Assembly (NCBI GenBank): GCA_017551925.1
Contig: JAFZKA010000004.1
Coordinates: forward strand, 1 to 61,373
Source of the DNA: Bacteroidaceae bacterium
GTDB taxonomy: Bacteria; Bacteroidota; Bacteroidia; Bacteroidales; Bacteroidaceae
Direction: 5' to 3'
DNA length: 61,373 nucleotides
The translations under genes were made by a program, and so were the position numbers. Shown in pieces: positions 8,939 through 16,800 of the stretch (its first letter is position 1; the number at the start of each line of letters is the position of its first letter). The notes under the pieces were generated by a model. It was not told the origin of the DNA and did not search any database. It saw only the letters and a list, made by a program, of their open reading frames with translations.

Positions 8939-10177
8939 ATGATGAGACGCTTTTTTATAAAGATATCTGTACTGACAGCCGCCGGATTGATGCTGGTGGC
9001 ACAGTCTGCTTTTGCACAAACTGAAAAAAACATATTCAATCCGGTTTATACAGGTGTAACATCACTTTCAATTGCTCCTGATTCAAGGGCCGGTGCTCTT
9101 GGCGATGTGGGTTGTGCTACTGACCCCTATCTGGATAACAACAGCCAATACTGGAATCCTTCAAAATATCCTTTTACAAACAGTCAGGCGGGTGTTTCAC
9201 TCTGTTACACACCTTGGTTGCGCAAACTGGTGAGTGACATTGACCTGGCAAATCTTACGGGATTCTATAAATTGGATGACTATTCGGCTCTGAGTGCATC
9301 ACTCACGTATTTTTCACTTGGTGACGTATATGTGATTGACGGATCGGGCGTGGGAACAAGCAATATCATTATCCATCCGTATGAGATGGCCATTGATTTT
9401 GACTATTCACGCAAACTCTCTGAACATTTCTCTGCTGCCGTAGGTATGCGTTTCATATACTCAGATCTGCAGTACAATTATGAGGATGACGTATTTCCGG
9501 GCAAGGCTTTCTCAGCCGATATCTCCATGTTCTATCAGAATTACGTCGGCATAGGGCGCAGGGACTGTCTGCTCGGCTTGGGACTGAATGCATCAAACAT
9601 CGGTAGCAAGATCTCATATGACGGTGGTCAGACCAATGAGTTCATACCGACCAACCTGCGTCTGGGTGCCTCTCTGACAGTACCTATTGACGAGTATAAC
9701 TCATTCTCAATCAGTGCCGATGCAAACAAACTGATGGTTCCCACCAAGCCTACCTACAACCAGTTCATGAGTGAGGTCTATCCCGGTGAGGATCCCAAGG
9801 ATCTGAGTTATACATCAGATTATGTTCAGTGGGTTGCCGGAACAGGATACAATGAAATGTCTCCCATTGCCGGAATATTCAAGTCATTCAGTGATGCTCC
9901 CGGCGGTTTTGAGGAGGAACTGCGTGAGATATACTGGGGTGTTGGTGCCGAGTACAATTACAATGACCAGTTCTTTCTGCGCGGAGGTTATCACTATGAG
10001 AACGAGTACAAGGGTAACCGCAAATACTTTACCGTAGGTGCCGGTTTCCGCATGAGCGTATTTTCACTTGATGCAGCATATCTTATCTCAACGGCTCAGA
10101 GCAATCCTCTGGACCAGACTTTGCGTTTCACCCTGTCATTTGATATGGATGGCATCAAACAGATTTTCGGCCGATGA
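8939..10177 (+). CDS. porV: Type IX secretion outer-membrane protein PorV
   Basis: PorV (LptO) is a FadL-like outer-membrane barrel that collects cargo from the SprA/Sov translocon and shuttles it to PorU. The ATG at 8939 (or the next codon, 8942) precedes a signal peptide ending AQSAFAQ. An ATG at 8912 would add nine residues ahead of it. Family features are the N-terminal SIAPDSRAGALGDVGCAT block, the NSQYWNPSKYPF segment, many alternating aromatic beta strands, and a last strand near DQTLRFTLSFDMDG. Length is about 412 residues. It follows porU and overlaps ispF by four bases, the same order I recall in Porphyromonas gingivalis. Confidence 0.93.
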   Translation: MMRRFFIKISVLTAAGLMLVAQSAFAQTEKNIFNPVYTGVTSLSIAPDSRAGALGDVGCATDPYLDNNSQYWNPSKYPFTNSQAGVSLCYTPWLRKLVSDIDLANLTGFYKLDDYSALSASLTYFSLGDVYVIDGSGVGTSNIIIHPYEMAIDFDYSRKLSEHFSAAVGMRFIYSDLQYNYEDDVFPGKAFSADISMFYQNYVGIGRRDCLLGLGLNASNIGSKISYDGGQTNEFIPTNLRLGASLTVPIDEYNSFSISADANKLMVPTKPTYNQFMSEVYPGEDPKDLSYTSDYVQWVAGTGYNEMSPIAGIFKSFSDAPGGFEEELREIYWGVGAEYNYNDQFFLRGGYHYENEYKGNRKYFTVGAGFRMSVFSLDAAYLISTAQSNPLDQTLRFTLSFDMDGIKQIFGR

Positions 10178-10659
10178 CTAACATACGCGTAGGATACGGA
10201 TTTGACGTGCACCGCCTTGTTGAGGGGCGTGACCTCTGGATTGGCGGTATTAAGATTGAGCATACTCTTGGTCTGCTGGGCCACTCTGATGCCGATGTGC
10301 TGATTCATGCAATCTGCGATGCCCTGCTGGGGGCTGCCACCTTGCGTGACATTGGTTACAACTTTCCGGATACTGACATACAGTACAAGGATATTGACAG
10401 CAAGATTCTGCTTAAGCGTACTGTTGACCTGTTGGCGTCCAAGGGATGGCAGGTGGTGAATGTTGATGCCACCGTCTGCGCTGAGCGGCCTAAACTGAAT
10501 CCGCATATTCCTGAAATGCAACGCGTCATGGCTCAGGTTATGGGCATTGACCCTGATCGGATTTCAATTAAAGCCACTACTACTGAGAAACTGGGCTTTA
10601 CCGGCCGCGAAGAGGGCATATCTGCCCATGCTGTCGCTCTTATAGAGAAAAATATTTAG
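10174..10659 (+). CDS. ispF: 2-C-methyl-D-erythritol 2,4-cyclodiphosphate synthase
   Basis: IspF is the fifth enzyme of the MEP isoprenoid pathway. It cyclises CDP-methylerythritol phosphate to MEcPP with release of CMP. The 161-residue protein has the zinc-site motif GYGFDVHRL, LGHSDADVLIHAICDALLGA, IGYNFPDTD, CAERPKL and the terminal ATTTEKLGFTGREEGI. The ATG overlaps the porV stop (ATGA), so it is translated from the porU-porV transcript. dxr of the same pathway lies at 17.7 kb. The stop is seven bases before a large palindromic element. Confidence 0.96.
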   Translation: MTNIRVGYGFDVHRLVEGRDLWIGGIKIEHTLGLLGHSDADVLIHAICDALLGAATLRDIGYNFPDTDIQYKDIDSKILLKRTVDLLASKGWQVVNVDATVCAERPKLNPHIPEMQRVMAQVMGIDPDRISIKATTTEKLGFTGREEGISAHAVALIEKNI

Positions 10660-10666
10660 TTTCTGC

Positions 10667-10870
10667 TTATACCGGATAACGGGTGCAAGGGAGCCGACGT
10701 TACGTGGCTACTCCGAACCTTTCCGGACCCTAAACGGCGAACTCCTCCATCATAGCCACCTATGGTGTCTATTCGTCGTCAGACAAGCGCCGTTTTTAAC
10801 GGGATCCTCCCAAGGTTCTGCGCTTTACGCCACTTCACTGATGCTCCCTTGCACCCGTTATCCGGTATAA
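10667..10870. repeat. 204-bp nested palindromic element with 28-bp perfect terminal inverted repeats
   Basis: Bases 10667-10694 are the exact reverse complement of 10843-10870 (28 of 28; the arms begin TTATACCGGATAAC). Pairing continues inward: GTGGC (10704-10708) with GCCAC (10829-10833), GAACCTT (10715-10721) with AAGGTTC (10812-10818), GGACCC (10725-10730) with GGGATCC (one bulged base), and AAACGGCG (10732-10739) with CGCCGTTT (10788-10795). The apex holds a small CACC/GGTG hairpin (10757-10767). I see no convincing protein. It sits between the convergent genes ispF and nadD, and the last codons and stop of nadD lie inside the right arm. It could be a MITE-like insertion or a structured RNA. 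Confidence 0.85.
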
Positions 10871-11439
10871 AGGGTCTTTTCTGCAATGGTGTGAGCGACA
10901 GACGGGGGGACCAAGTGGTCGATAGGGGCTCCCTGCTTTACCAGATTGCGGATCTCTGTTGATGAGATGTTTATCAGCGGGCAGTCTAATACAGTGGCTT
11001 TTGGGGTAATGCCGGTGATGTCGTAACCTTGGCGGGGATAGACTATTATGGGGTAGTTTTCAAGAATGTAATCTGAATCACGCCAGTTGCTGAATTTGGC
11101 CCAGTTGTCTGCACCTATGGTGAGTATGAACTTGCGGTCGGGGTAGTCAGCACTGATGTGGCGCAGGGTGTTGGCGGTGTATGAAGGTTTGGGCAGATGC
11201 ATCTCATAGTCTGAAACGGTGAGTCCTTCAATTCCCTCAACAGCGTTGACAGCCATCTCTAATCTCAGATTGTCATCAAGCAGGTCGTTGTCTTTTTTCC
11301 AGGGGTTGCAGGGGGTGACCAGAAGCCATACTTCATCGGCAAGGCCCTGTTCCAACACGCTTTTGGCAATGGTCAGATGGCCATTGTGCAGAGGGTCAAA
11401 CGTGCCCCCGAATAGTGCTGTCCTGATGAGTGCCGGCAT
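10858..11439 (-). CDS. nadD: Nicotinate-nucleotide adenylyltransferase
   Basis: NadD joins nicotinate mononucleotide and ATP to give deamido-NAD in NAD synthesis. The 193 residues contain the nucleotidyltransferase signature FGGTFDPLHNGHL (about residues 10-22), LVTPCNPWK, LTIGADNWAKFSNW and the C-terminal NISSTEIRNL. The final codons (Leu-Tyr-Thr-Gly-stop) run into the 28-bp inverted repeat, so the extreme C-terminus seems to be supplied or trimmed by that element. It is the last gene of a minus-strand unit yicC-gmk-nadD with short spacers. Confidence 0.95.
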   Translation of the reverse strand: MPALIRTALFGGTFDPLHNGHLTIAKSVLEQGLADEVWLLVTPCNPWKKDNDLLDDNLRLEMAVNAVEGIEGLTVSDYEMHLPKPSYTANTLRHISADYPDRKFILTIGADNWAKFSNWRDSDYILENYPIIVYPRQGYDITGITPKATVLDCPLINISSTEIRNLVKQGAPIDHLVPPSVAHTIAEKTLYTG

Positions 11440-11451
11440 GGAAAAAGGTTG

Positions 11452-12021
11452 TCAGATTTGCAGGAATGATTTGATGGTGGAGAGAGCCTTCTGCTGGGCC
11501 TCTTCAAGATTGTCATTTACAATTACCACGTCAAACTTGGGGGCAAAAGTAAGTTCAAAACCGGCCTTGGCAACGCGCTTGGCAATCATTTCAGGGCTGT
11601 CAGTCCCGCGGGCAACAAGGCGGCGCTCCAGTTCCTGGACCGATGGGGGCTGGATGAACATTGAAAGGGCCTCACTGCCAAAGTATTTCTTTATGTTGCA
11701 GCCGCCGGCCACATCAACGTCAAACACCACGTTCATGCCTTCATTCAGGCGCTTTTCAACCTGTTCCTTGAGCGTGCCGTAAAAACAGCCGGGATAGACC
11801 TCCTCATACTCAAGGAACTCATTGTTTGCAATGCGTTGGCGGAACTCATCGGCGCTCAAAAAGAAGTATTCAACGCCGTTCTTTTCAGTTCCGCGCGGAG
11901 CGCGGCTGGTGGCCGATATTGAGAACACCATCTTGAGTTCAGGGTGCTGCAGCAGCCAGTTTACGATGGTTGACTTGCCTGAGCCTGACGGGGCTGAGAA
12001 TATGAGACACTTGCCCTTCAT
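11452..12021 (-). CDS. gmk: Guanylate kinase
   Basis: This enzyme phosphorylates GMP to GDP with ATP. The 189-residue protein has the P-loop SAPSGSGKST (about residues 8-17), the GMP-binding region SISATSRAPRGTEKNGVEYFF and the segment LEYEEVYPGCFYGT, followed by VVFDVDVAGG and an Arg-rich lid. The length is typical. It lies one base after yicC and 12 bases before nadD on the same strand, an arrangement common in Bacteroidales. Confidence 0.97.
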   Translation of the reverse strand: MKGKCLIFSAPSGSGKSTIVNWLLQHPELKMVFSISATSRAPRGTEKNGVEYFFLSADEFRQRIANNEFLEYEEVYPGCFYGTLKEQVEKRLNEGMNVVFDVDVAGGCNIKKYFGSEALSMFIQPPSVQELERRLVARGTDSPEMIAKRVAKAGFELTFAPKFDVVIVNDNLEEAQQKALSTIKSFLQI

Positions 12022-12022
12022 A

Positions 12023-12898
12023 TCACATTACATTGAGGACTTGTTCCTTAATCTGCTCCAACTCATCTTTCATGCGGACAACAATGTTCTGCATCTCTGC
12101 CTGGTTGCTCTTACTGCCCAGGGTGTTGATCTCGCGCCCCATCTCCTGTGCAATGAATCCCAGTTTCTTGCCCTGTCCGTGACCCTCTTCAAGAGTCTTG
12201 ATAAAGTAGTCCAGATGGTTTGAGAGGCGCTGTTTCTCCTCACTGATATCAAGTTTCTCAATATAGAAAATCATCTCCTGCTCAAAGCGGTTCTCATCAT
12301 AGTTCTTGCCAACGGCATCAAGCATTGAGGCGCGCATACGCTCTTTAATCTTGACCACGCGGTCTTTCTCGTATGGCTCAACAGATGCAAGCAGGGCCGA
12401 TATGTTGGAAATCTTCTCGCGGAACTTCTTTTCAAGTGCGGCACCCTCAACTTTGCGGTATTCAACAAGAGCATTGATGGCCTGGTCAACAGCTTTTGAT
12501 ACGGCAGCCCACTCTTCATCACTTACCTCTTCCTGCTGGTTGGTGCTGAGTACTTCTGGCATACGCAGAATGACAGGGAACAAATCAGTAGGCATGGGTG
12601 CACCGGTTTCAGTCGCAACTGCCTTGATCTGCTCAAGATAACTTTTGAAAATAGGTACGTTTATGGCCTGTGCGCCCGATGTGGCGGCGGTATCAATATA
12701 GAGTGAAAAATCCACCTTGCCGCGTTCCAGAGCAGCAGTGATGCGTGAACGAATATCGAGTTCCTTGTCGCGATAGGCGGGTATGATCTTGGTTGATATA
12801 TCCATTGCCTTGCTGTTGAGCGACTTGATTTCAACTATCACTTTTCTGTTTCCGGTTTCAGCCGTAGCCTTGCCGTAACCTGTCATTGACTGAATCAT
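12023..12898 (-). CDS. yicC: YicC family endoribonuclease
   Basis: The protein has 291 residues from the ATG at 12898, giving the family N-terminus MIQSMTGYGKA. Farther upstream codons add a non-conserved stretch. The YicC_N domain covers about residues 1-155. The C-terminal DUF1732 region covers about 205-291 with RFEQEMIFYIEKLDISEEKQRL, HLDYF and GKKLGFIAQEMGREINTLGSK. YicC proteins are now regarded as endoribonucleases acting in RNA turnover, including small-RNA decay in E. coli. The pairing with gmk is conserved widely. Confidence 0.94.
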   Translation of the reverse strand: MIQSMTGYGKATAETGNRKVIVEIKSLNSKAMDISTKIIPAYRDKELDIRSRITAALERGKVDFSLYIDTAATSGAQAINVPIFKSYLEQIKAVATETGAPMPTDLFPVILRMPEVLSTNQQEEVSDEEWAAVSKAVDQAINALVEYRKVEGAALEKKFREKISNISALLASVEPYEKDRVVKIKERMRASMLDAVGKNYDENRFEQEMIFYIEKLDISEEKQRLSNHLDYFIKTLEEGHGQGKKLGFIAQEMGREINTLGSKSNQAEMQNIVVRMKDELEQIKEQVLNVM

Positions 12899-12919
12899 AT
12901 TATCCGATAAATTTGGGTG

Positions 12920-12927
12920 CAAAATTA
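12920..12927 (-). promoter_or_regulatory. Candidate -7 box of the yicC-gmk-nadD unit
   Basis: The plus-strand octamer CAAAATTA reads TAATTTTG on the minus strand, matching TAnnTTTG. It lies 21 bases upstream of the yicC ATG. No good -33 TTTG stands at 19-21 bases, so the call rests on the -7 box and position. Confidence 0.5.
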
Positions 12928-12994
12928 GTGAATTCCCACAAATTATCATATATTCGCAATCTGACCATTAACAAACCATTAATAGAGAAGGATT

Positions 12995-13549
12995 ATGAAA
13001 AAGAAATTCATCTGCACCGTATGCGGATACGTACATGAAGGAGACGAGGCACCCGAGCGCTGCCCACAGTGTAAAGCACCCAGAGAGAAATTCAAGGAGG
13101 TAGTTGAGAACGGCGAGGCATTGCAGTTTGCCTGCGAGCATATTCTTGGAGACGGCCAAGTCGGTTCTGCCGAGATGGTTAATGACCTGCGCATGCAGTT
13201 CAACGGAGAGTGCTCTGAGGTGGGCATGTATCTGGCTATGAGCCGCCAGGCTGACCGCGAGGGTTATCCTGAGGTTGCCGAGGCTTTCAAGCGCTATGCG
13301 TTTGAGGAGGCTGAGCATGCTGCCAAGTTTGCAGAGTTGCTGGGTGAGGTTGTTTGGGATACCAAGACCAATCTTAAGAAACGTATGGAGGCTGAGCATG
13401 GAGCATGCGCCGGAAAACTGGCGATTGCCAAGACTGCCAAGGCCCAGAACTGGGATGCTATCCACGATACCGTTCATGAGATGGCCAAGGATGAGGCCCG
13501 TCACGGCAAGGGATTCGAGGCTCTCTACAAGCGCTATTTCGGCAAGTAA
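12995..13549 (+). CDS. Reverse rubrerythrin (N-terminal rubredoxin, C-terminal diiron domain)
   Basis: Rubrerythrins are non-haem-iron peroxidases that detoxify H2O2 in anaerobes. The domain order here is inverted relative to the classical protein. Residues 1-35 form a rubredoxin knuckle with Cys7-x2-Cys10 and Cys23-x2-Cys26, and residues ~45-184 form a four-helix ferritin-like domain. The latter has Glu/His ligands in [23 protein letters not shown] and the C-terminal [12 protein letters not shown]. It stands alone between the divergent yicC operon and a terminator, as expected for an oxidative-stress monocistron. Confidence 0.92.
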   Translation: MKKKFICTVCGYVHEGDEAPERCPQCKAPREKFKEVVENGEALQFACEHILGDGQVGSAEMVNDLRMQFNGECSEVGMYLAMSRQADREGYPEVAEAFKRYAFEEAEHAAKFAELLGEVVWDTKTNLKKRMEAEHGACAGKLAIAKTAKAQNWDAIHDTVHEMAKDEARHGKGFEALYKRYFGK

Positions 13550-13577
13550 ATACTGAAAATTGTACCAAATCAGGCTA

Positions 13578-13620
13578 AAGGCCGTATCGGGGCAGAAAAT
13601 AGACCCTGATACGGCCTTTT
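13578..13620 (+). terminator. Intrinsic terminator after the rubrerythrin gene
   Basis: AAAGGCCGTATCGGG (from 13578) pairs with CCCTGATACGGCCTTTT (to 13620) with one extra base on the right arm and a loop of about 12 bases, ending in four T. The run is flanked by A on the left, so it could work in both directions. It precedes tsaB. Confidence 0.85.
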
Positions 13621-13638
13621 CCTTTGGAAAAATATCCT

Positions 13639-13646
13639 TATTTTTG
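13639..13646 (+). promoter_or_regulatory. Candidate -7 box upstream of tsaB
   Basis: TATTTTTG fits TAnnTTTG and ends 25 bases before the tsaB ATG. The -33 position falls in the T run of the preceding terminator and is not a clean TTTG. Confidence 0.5.
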
Positions 13647-13671
13647 CAAGTTAATAGGTAGCAAAGACGGG

Positions 13672-14361
13672 ATGAGTGTAATTCTGCACATAGAATCAGC
13701 CACCGAAGGTTGTTCGGTAGCGGTGAGTGATGAAGGTCAGTTGGTGTTTGACAAGGCCGACCGTGAGGGCCATAACAATGCCGTATCTTTGGGCGTGCTG
13801 GTTGATGAGGCCCTTTCACTGGTTGACAGCCGCGGGCTCAAACTTGATGCCGTGGCTGTGAGTGAGGGTCCCGGTTCATATACCGGACTGCGCATCGGCG
13901 TTTCAATGGCCAAGGGCGTCTGTTACGGGCGTGGGCTCAAACTGATATCGGTTTCAACGCTGAAACTGCTTTGCGTGCAGCCTCTTTTGAGCCTTGAACT
14001 GCCCGATGATGCTTTGCTCTGTCCTATGATTGATGCCCGCCGCATGGAGGTATATTCTGCCATCTATGACCGCGCCCTCAATGAGGTGCGTGAAATAAGG
14101 GCTGACATCGTCACAGAAGATACTTACCGCGAGTATCTTGACAAACATCAGGTTTGGTTCATGGGTAACGGTGCCGCCAAGTGCAAGGATACAATCAATC
14201 ATCCGAATGCGCATTTTCTGGATGACATAAACCCTGAGGCCCGCTGGATGTTCCCGCTGGCAGAACAGGCGTTCAACCGTGAGGAGTTCCGTGACGTGGC
14301 CTACTTTGAACCCTATTATCTGAAAGATTTCATTGCTGTTAAACCTAAAAAACTGGTTTGA
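13672..14361 (+). CDS. tsaB: tRNA threonylcarbamoyladenosine biosynthesis protein TsaB
   Basis: TsaB is the partner protein of TsaD in making t6A37 on ANN-decoding tRNAs. The start is the ATG at 13672, giving MSVILHIESATEGCSVAV, the ASKHA nucleotide-binding fold start. The upstream in-frame ATG would add 16 unrelated residues. The motif GPGSYTGLRIGVSMAKG (about residues 64-80) and CPMIDARRMEVYSA are diagnostic. The protein is 229 residues. Its stop overlaps the start of the DUF4290 gene by one base. Confidence 0.94.
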   Translation: MSVILHIESATEGCSVAVSDEGQLVFDKADREGHNNAVSLGVLVDEALSLVDSRGLKLDAVAVSEGPGSYTGLRIGVSMAKGVCYGRGLKLISVSTLKLLCVQPLLSLELPDDALLCPMIDARRMEVYSAIYDRALNEVREIRADIVTEDTYREYLDKHQVWFMGNGAAKCKDTINHPNAHFLDDINPEARWMFPLAEQAFNREEFRDVAYFEPYYLKDFIAVKPKKLV

Positions 14362-14963
14362 TGAACTATAATACCCAACGAGAGAAAATGCCTATGCCCG
14401 AGTACGGACGTGCCGTACAGGAGATGGTGGAGTACGCTGTGACAATCCCAGACCGTGAGGAACGTCAGCATTGTGCCAATACAATCATCAACATCATGGG
14501 CAGTATGTTCCCTACATTGCGTGACGTACCTGATTTTCAGGGCAAGTTGTGGGATCATCTGGCATTCATGTCGGACTATAAACTGGATATAGACTATCCG
14601 TGCGAGATAACGCGTCTGGAGAAAACCCAGCAGAAACCGGATCATATTGACTATCCGGCAGGTGACATACGCTACCGTCATTACGGTCATATTGTCCCGT
14701 CACTGATAAAGGTTGCGGTTGATATGCCCGAAGGCCCCGAGCGCAGCCAGTTGGTACGCCTGCTTGCAGTGCAGATGAAAAAGGACCTTATGACCTGGAA
14801 CAAGGAACTTGTCAGTGACGAGCGCATAGCCGCCGATATAGACTATTTCTCACATGGCCGCATAACCCTTCAGCAGGGTGATCTTGATGTAACTTTTGCA
14901 CAGGCCCCGCCGCAGCAGCGTGGTCAGCAGCACGGAAAGAAAAAGAACAAACGCAGATATTGA
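14361..14963 (+). CDS. DUF4290 domain-containing protein
   Basis: This 200-residue cytosolic protein of unknown function is restricted to Bacteroidota. The opening YNTQREKMPMPEYGR and the segment HCANTIINIMGSMFP are typical of DUF4290. The end is Lys/Arg/Gln-rich. The ATG at 14361 shares its A with the tsaB TGA, so the two are translationally coupled. It is followed four bases later by murA. This tsaB-DUF4290-murA-rimM order recurs in Bacteroidales, hinting at a link with translation or envelope growth, but no function is established. Confidence 0.9.
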   Translation: MNYNTQREKMPMPEYGRAVQEMVEYAVTIPDREERQHCANTIINIMGSMFPTLRDVPDFQGKLWDHLAFMSDYKLDIDYPCEITRLEKTQQKPDHIDYPAGDIRYRHYGHIVPSLIKVAVDMPEGPERSQLVRLLAVQMKKDLMTWNKELVSDERIAADIDYFSHGRITLQQGDLDVTFAQAPPQQRGQQHGKKKNKRRY

Positions 14964-14967
14964 AAAT

Positions 14968-16275
14968 ATGCCGTCATTTCTGATAGAGGGAGGCCGCAGT
15001 CTCAAAGGAACTATTCGTCCGCAGGGTGCCAAGAATGAGGTGCTCCAGATTCTTTGTGCCGTACTGCTTACCGCCGAAGAGGTGACGGTAAGCAACGTTC
15101 CTGACATACTGGATGTAAGGAACCTGATAGATATGCTGGGCCAGTTGGGTGTCAAGGTCAATAATACCGCCCCCGGATGCTGGTCATTCAAGGCAGAGAC
15201 CATAGACCGTAACTATGCTGAGAGCATGGATTTTGTAACACGCAGCGCCGGATTGCGCGGTTCTGTCATGCTGCTCGGTCCGCTGTTGGCCCGCTTGGGT
15301 CATGCCACCGTGAGCAAACCCGGAGGCGACAAGATTGGCCGCCGCCGTGTGGATACACACATCAAGGGTTTCCAGGCACTGGGCGCAACATTTACCCTGA
15401 ATGAGGCACGCGGTTATTATGAACTCAGGGCTGATTGCCTGCGCGGCAATTACATGCTGCTTGATGAGGCATCGGTTACAGGTACCGCCAATATCATTAT
15501 GGCAGCCGTAATGGCTCAGGGTGATACTGTAATCTACAATGCCGCCTGTGAACCGTATGTGCAGCAACTCTGCCGTATGCTGGTACGCATGGGTGCCCGC
15601 ATTGAGGGCATAGGCAGCAACCGTCTTACCATTCACGGAGTAAAGGAACTGCACGGCACCAAACACAAGGTTCTGCCCGATATGATTGAGGTGGGCAGTT
15701 TCATAGGAATGGCCGCCATGACCGCCAGCGAGATAACCATCAAGGATGTATCGTACCAGAACCTGGGTATCATACCTGAGAGTTTTGCGCGTCTTGGCAT
15801 CAAGATGGAGCAGCGTGTTGATGACATATACATTCCTGCACAGGAGCATTATCAGATAGATTCATTCATTGACGGTTCCATAATGACACTGGCCGATGCT
15901 CCATGGCCGGGACTTACCCCGGACCTCTTGAGCGTACTGCTGGTTACAGCCACTCAGGCCAAGGGCAGCGTGCTTATACATCAGAAAATGTTTGAGAGCC
16001 GCCTGTTCTTTGTTGACAACCTGATAGACATGGGTGCACAGGTGATACTGTGTGATCCGCACCGTGTGGTGGTGATAGGTCATGACCGTCAGTTCCCGTT
16101 GCAGGCCCGCCGTATGTCATCGCCCGATATACGTGCCGGTATTGCGCTGCTGATAGCAGCCATGAGCGCAAACGGAACCAGCCGCATTGACAACATCGGT
16201 CAGATTGACCGCGGTTATCAGGATATAGACGGCCGTCTGAATGCGCTTGGAGCAAAGATAACAAGAGTGGAGTGA
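14968..16275 (+). CDS. murA: UDP-N-acetylglucosamine 1-carboxyvinyltransferase, Asp-type active site
   Basis: MurA makes the first committed step of peptidoglycan synthesis, transferring enolpyruvate from PEP to UDP-GlcNAc. The start at 14968 gives MPSFLIEGGRSLKG and 435 residues. Lys22-Asn23 of the PEP site are seen in GAKNEVLQ. The mobile loop reads KPGGDKIGRRRVDTH. The residue equivalent to catalytic Cys115 of E. coli MurA is Asp121. Cys-to-Asp enzymes are active and are not alkylated by fosfomycin, so intrinsic resistance at target level is expected. The gene follows DUF4290 by four bases. Confidence 0.96.
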   Translation: MPSFLIEGGRSLKGTIRPQGAKNEVLQILCAVLLTAEEVTVSNVPDILDVRNLIDMLGQLGVKVNNTAPGCWSFKAETIDRNYAESMDFVTRSAGLRGSVMLLGPLLARLGHATVSKPGGDKIGRRRVDTHIKGFQALGATFTLNEARGYYELRADCLRGNYMLLDEASVTGTANIIMAAVMAQGDTVIYNAACEPYVQQLCRMLVRMGARIEGIGSNRLTIHGVKELHGTKHKVLPDMIEVGSFIGMAAMTASEITIKDVSYQNLGIIPESFARLGIKMEQRVDDIYIPAQEHYQIDSFIDGSIMTLADAPWPGLTPDLLSVLLVTATQAKGSVLIHQKMFESRLFFVDNLIDMGAQVILCDPHRVVVIGHDRQFPLQARRMSSPDIRAGIALLIAAMSANGTSRIDNIGQIDRGYQDIDGRLNALGAKITRVE

Positions 16276-16276
16276 T

Positions 16277-16795
16277 ATGATAGAACTGAGTGAGGTACAG
16301 AGAATAGGCACTATAGTCAAACCGCACGGAGTGGGCGGCGAGATGGCTGTTACCGTGCCCGCTTCACTCAATTGGACTGATGATATTGACTGTCTGGTAT
16401 GCTCTATGGACGGCATTCTGGTGCCGTTCTGGCTGGAGTCAATCCGTGAAAAGAGCAGCACAACCATACTGGTCAAGTTTGAAGGCTATGATTCAGTTGA
16501 GGCCACGAGCCGCTTTATGGGCGTAACGGTATATATGCCCCTGCGTTTTATGGCAGAGACCGATGATGAGGTTCCGTCATGGAGTACATTCCTTGACTGG
16601 AAGATTGTTGATTCTGCAGCGGGGCCTCTCGGTTCCGTACATGCGGTTGATGACAGTACTCCCAATATACTGTTCCTGGTGCGTGACGGAGAGCGCGAGA
16701 GAATCATACCTGCCAATCCTGAATGGATTGTCAAGATTGACAGAAAGAACAGAACTTTGTTGTATAACCTGCCAGAGGGGCTTGCTGAATTGTAA
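16277..16795 (+). CDS. rimM: Ribosome maturation factor RimM
   Basis: RimM binds S19 and aids maturation of the 30S head. The 172-residue protein has the N-terminal RimM domain (IGTIVKPHGVGGEMAV, then VKFEGYDSVEATSRFMGVTVYMP) and a C-terminal PRC barrel ending RERIIPANPEWIVKIDRKNRTLLYNLPEGL. It starts one base after murA and is followed by an M23 peptidase gene. Confidence 0.94.
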   Translation: MIELSEVQRIGTIVKPHGVGGEMAVTVPASLNWTDDIDCLVCSMDGILVPFWLESIREKSSTTILVKFEGYDSVEATSRFMGVTVYMPLRFMAETDDEVPSWSTFLDWKIVDSAAGPLGSVHAVDDSTPNILFLVRDGERERIIPANPEWIVKIDRKNRTLLYNLPEGLAEL

Positions 16796-16800
16796 GAGAT

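Noticed and set aside
10667-10870. Integron attC site or plain bidirectional terminator
   Set aside because: The arms lack the GTTRRRY/RYYYAAC core pattern of attC, and the structure is far longer than a terminator with no T run after the helix.
10762-10962. Small open frame (66 codons) within the 204-bp palindrome
   Set aside because: It runs through the loop and right arm into antisense nadD. No start context or similarity supports it.
12968-13819. 283-codon open frame on the minus strand opposite rubrerythrin and tsaB
   Set aside because: It lies wholly antisense to a clear rubrerythrin and the tsaB start, crosses the terminator between them, and shows no protein-like composition. It results from the codon bias of the sense gene.
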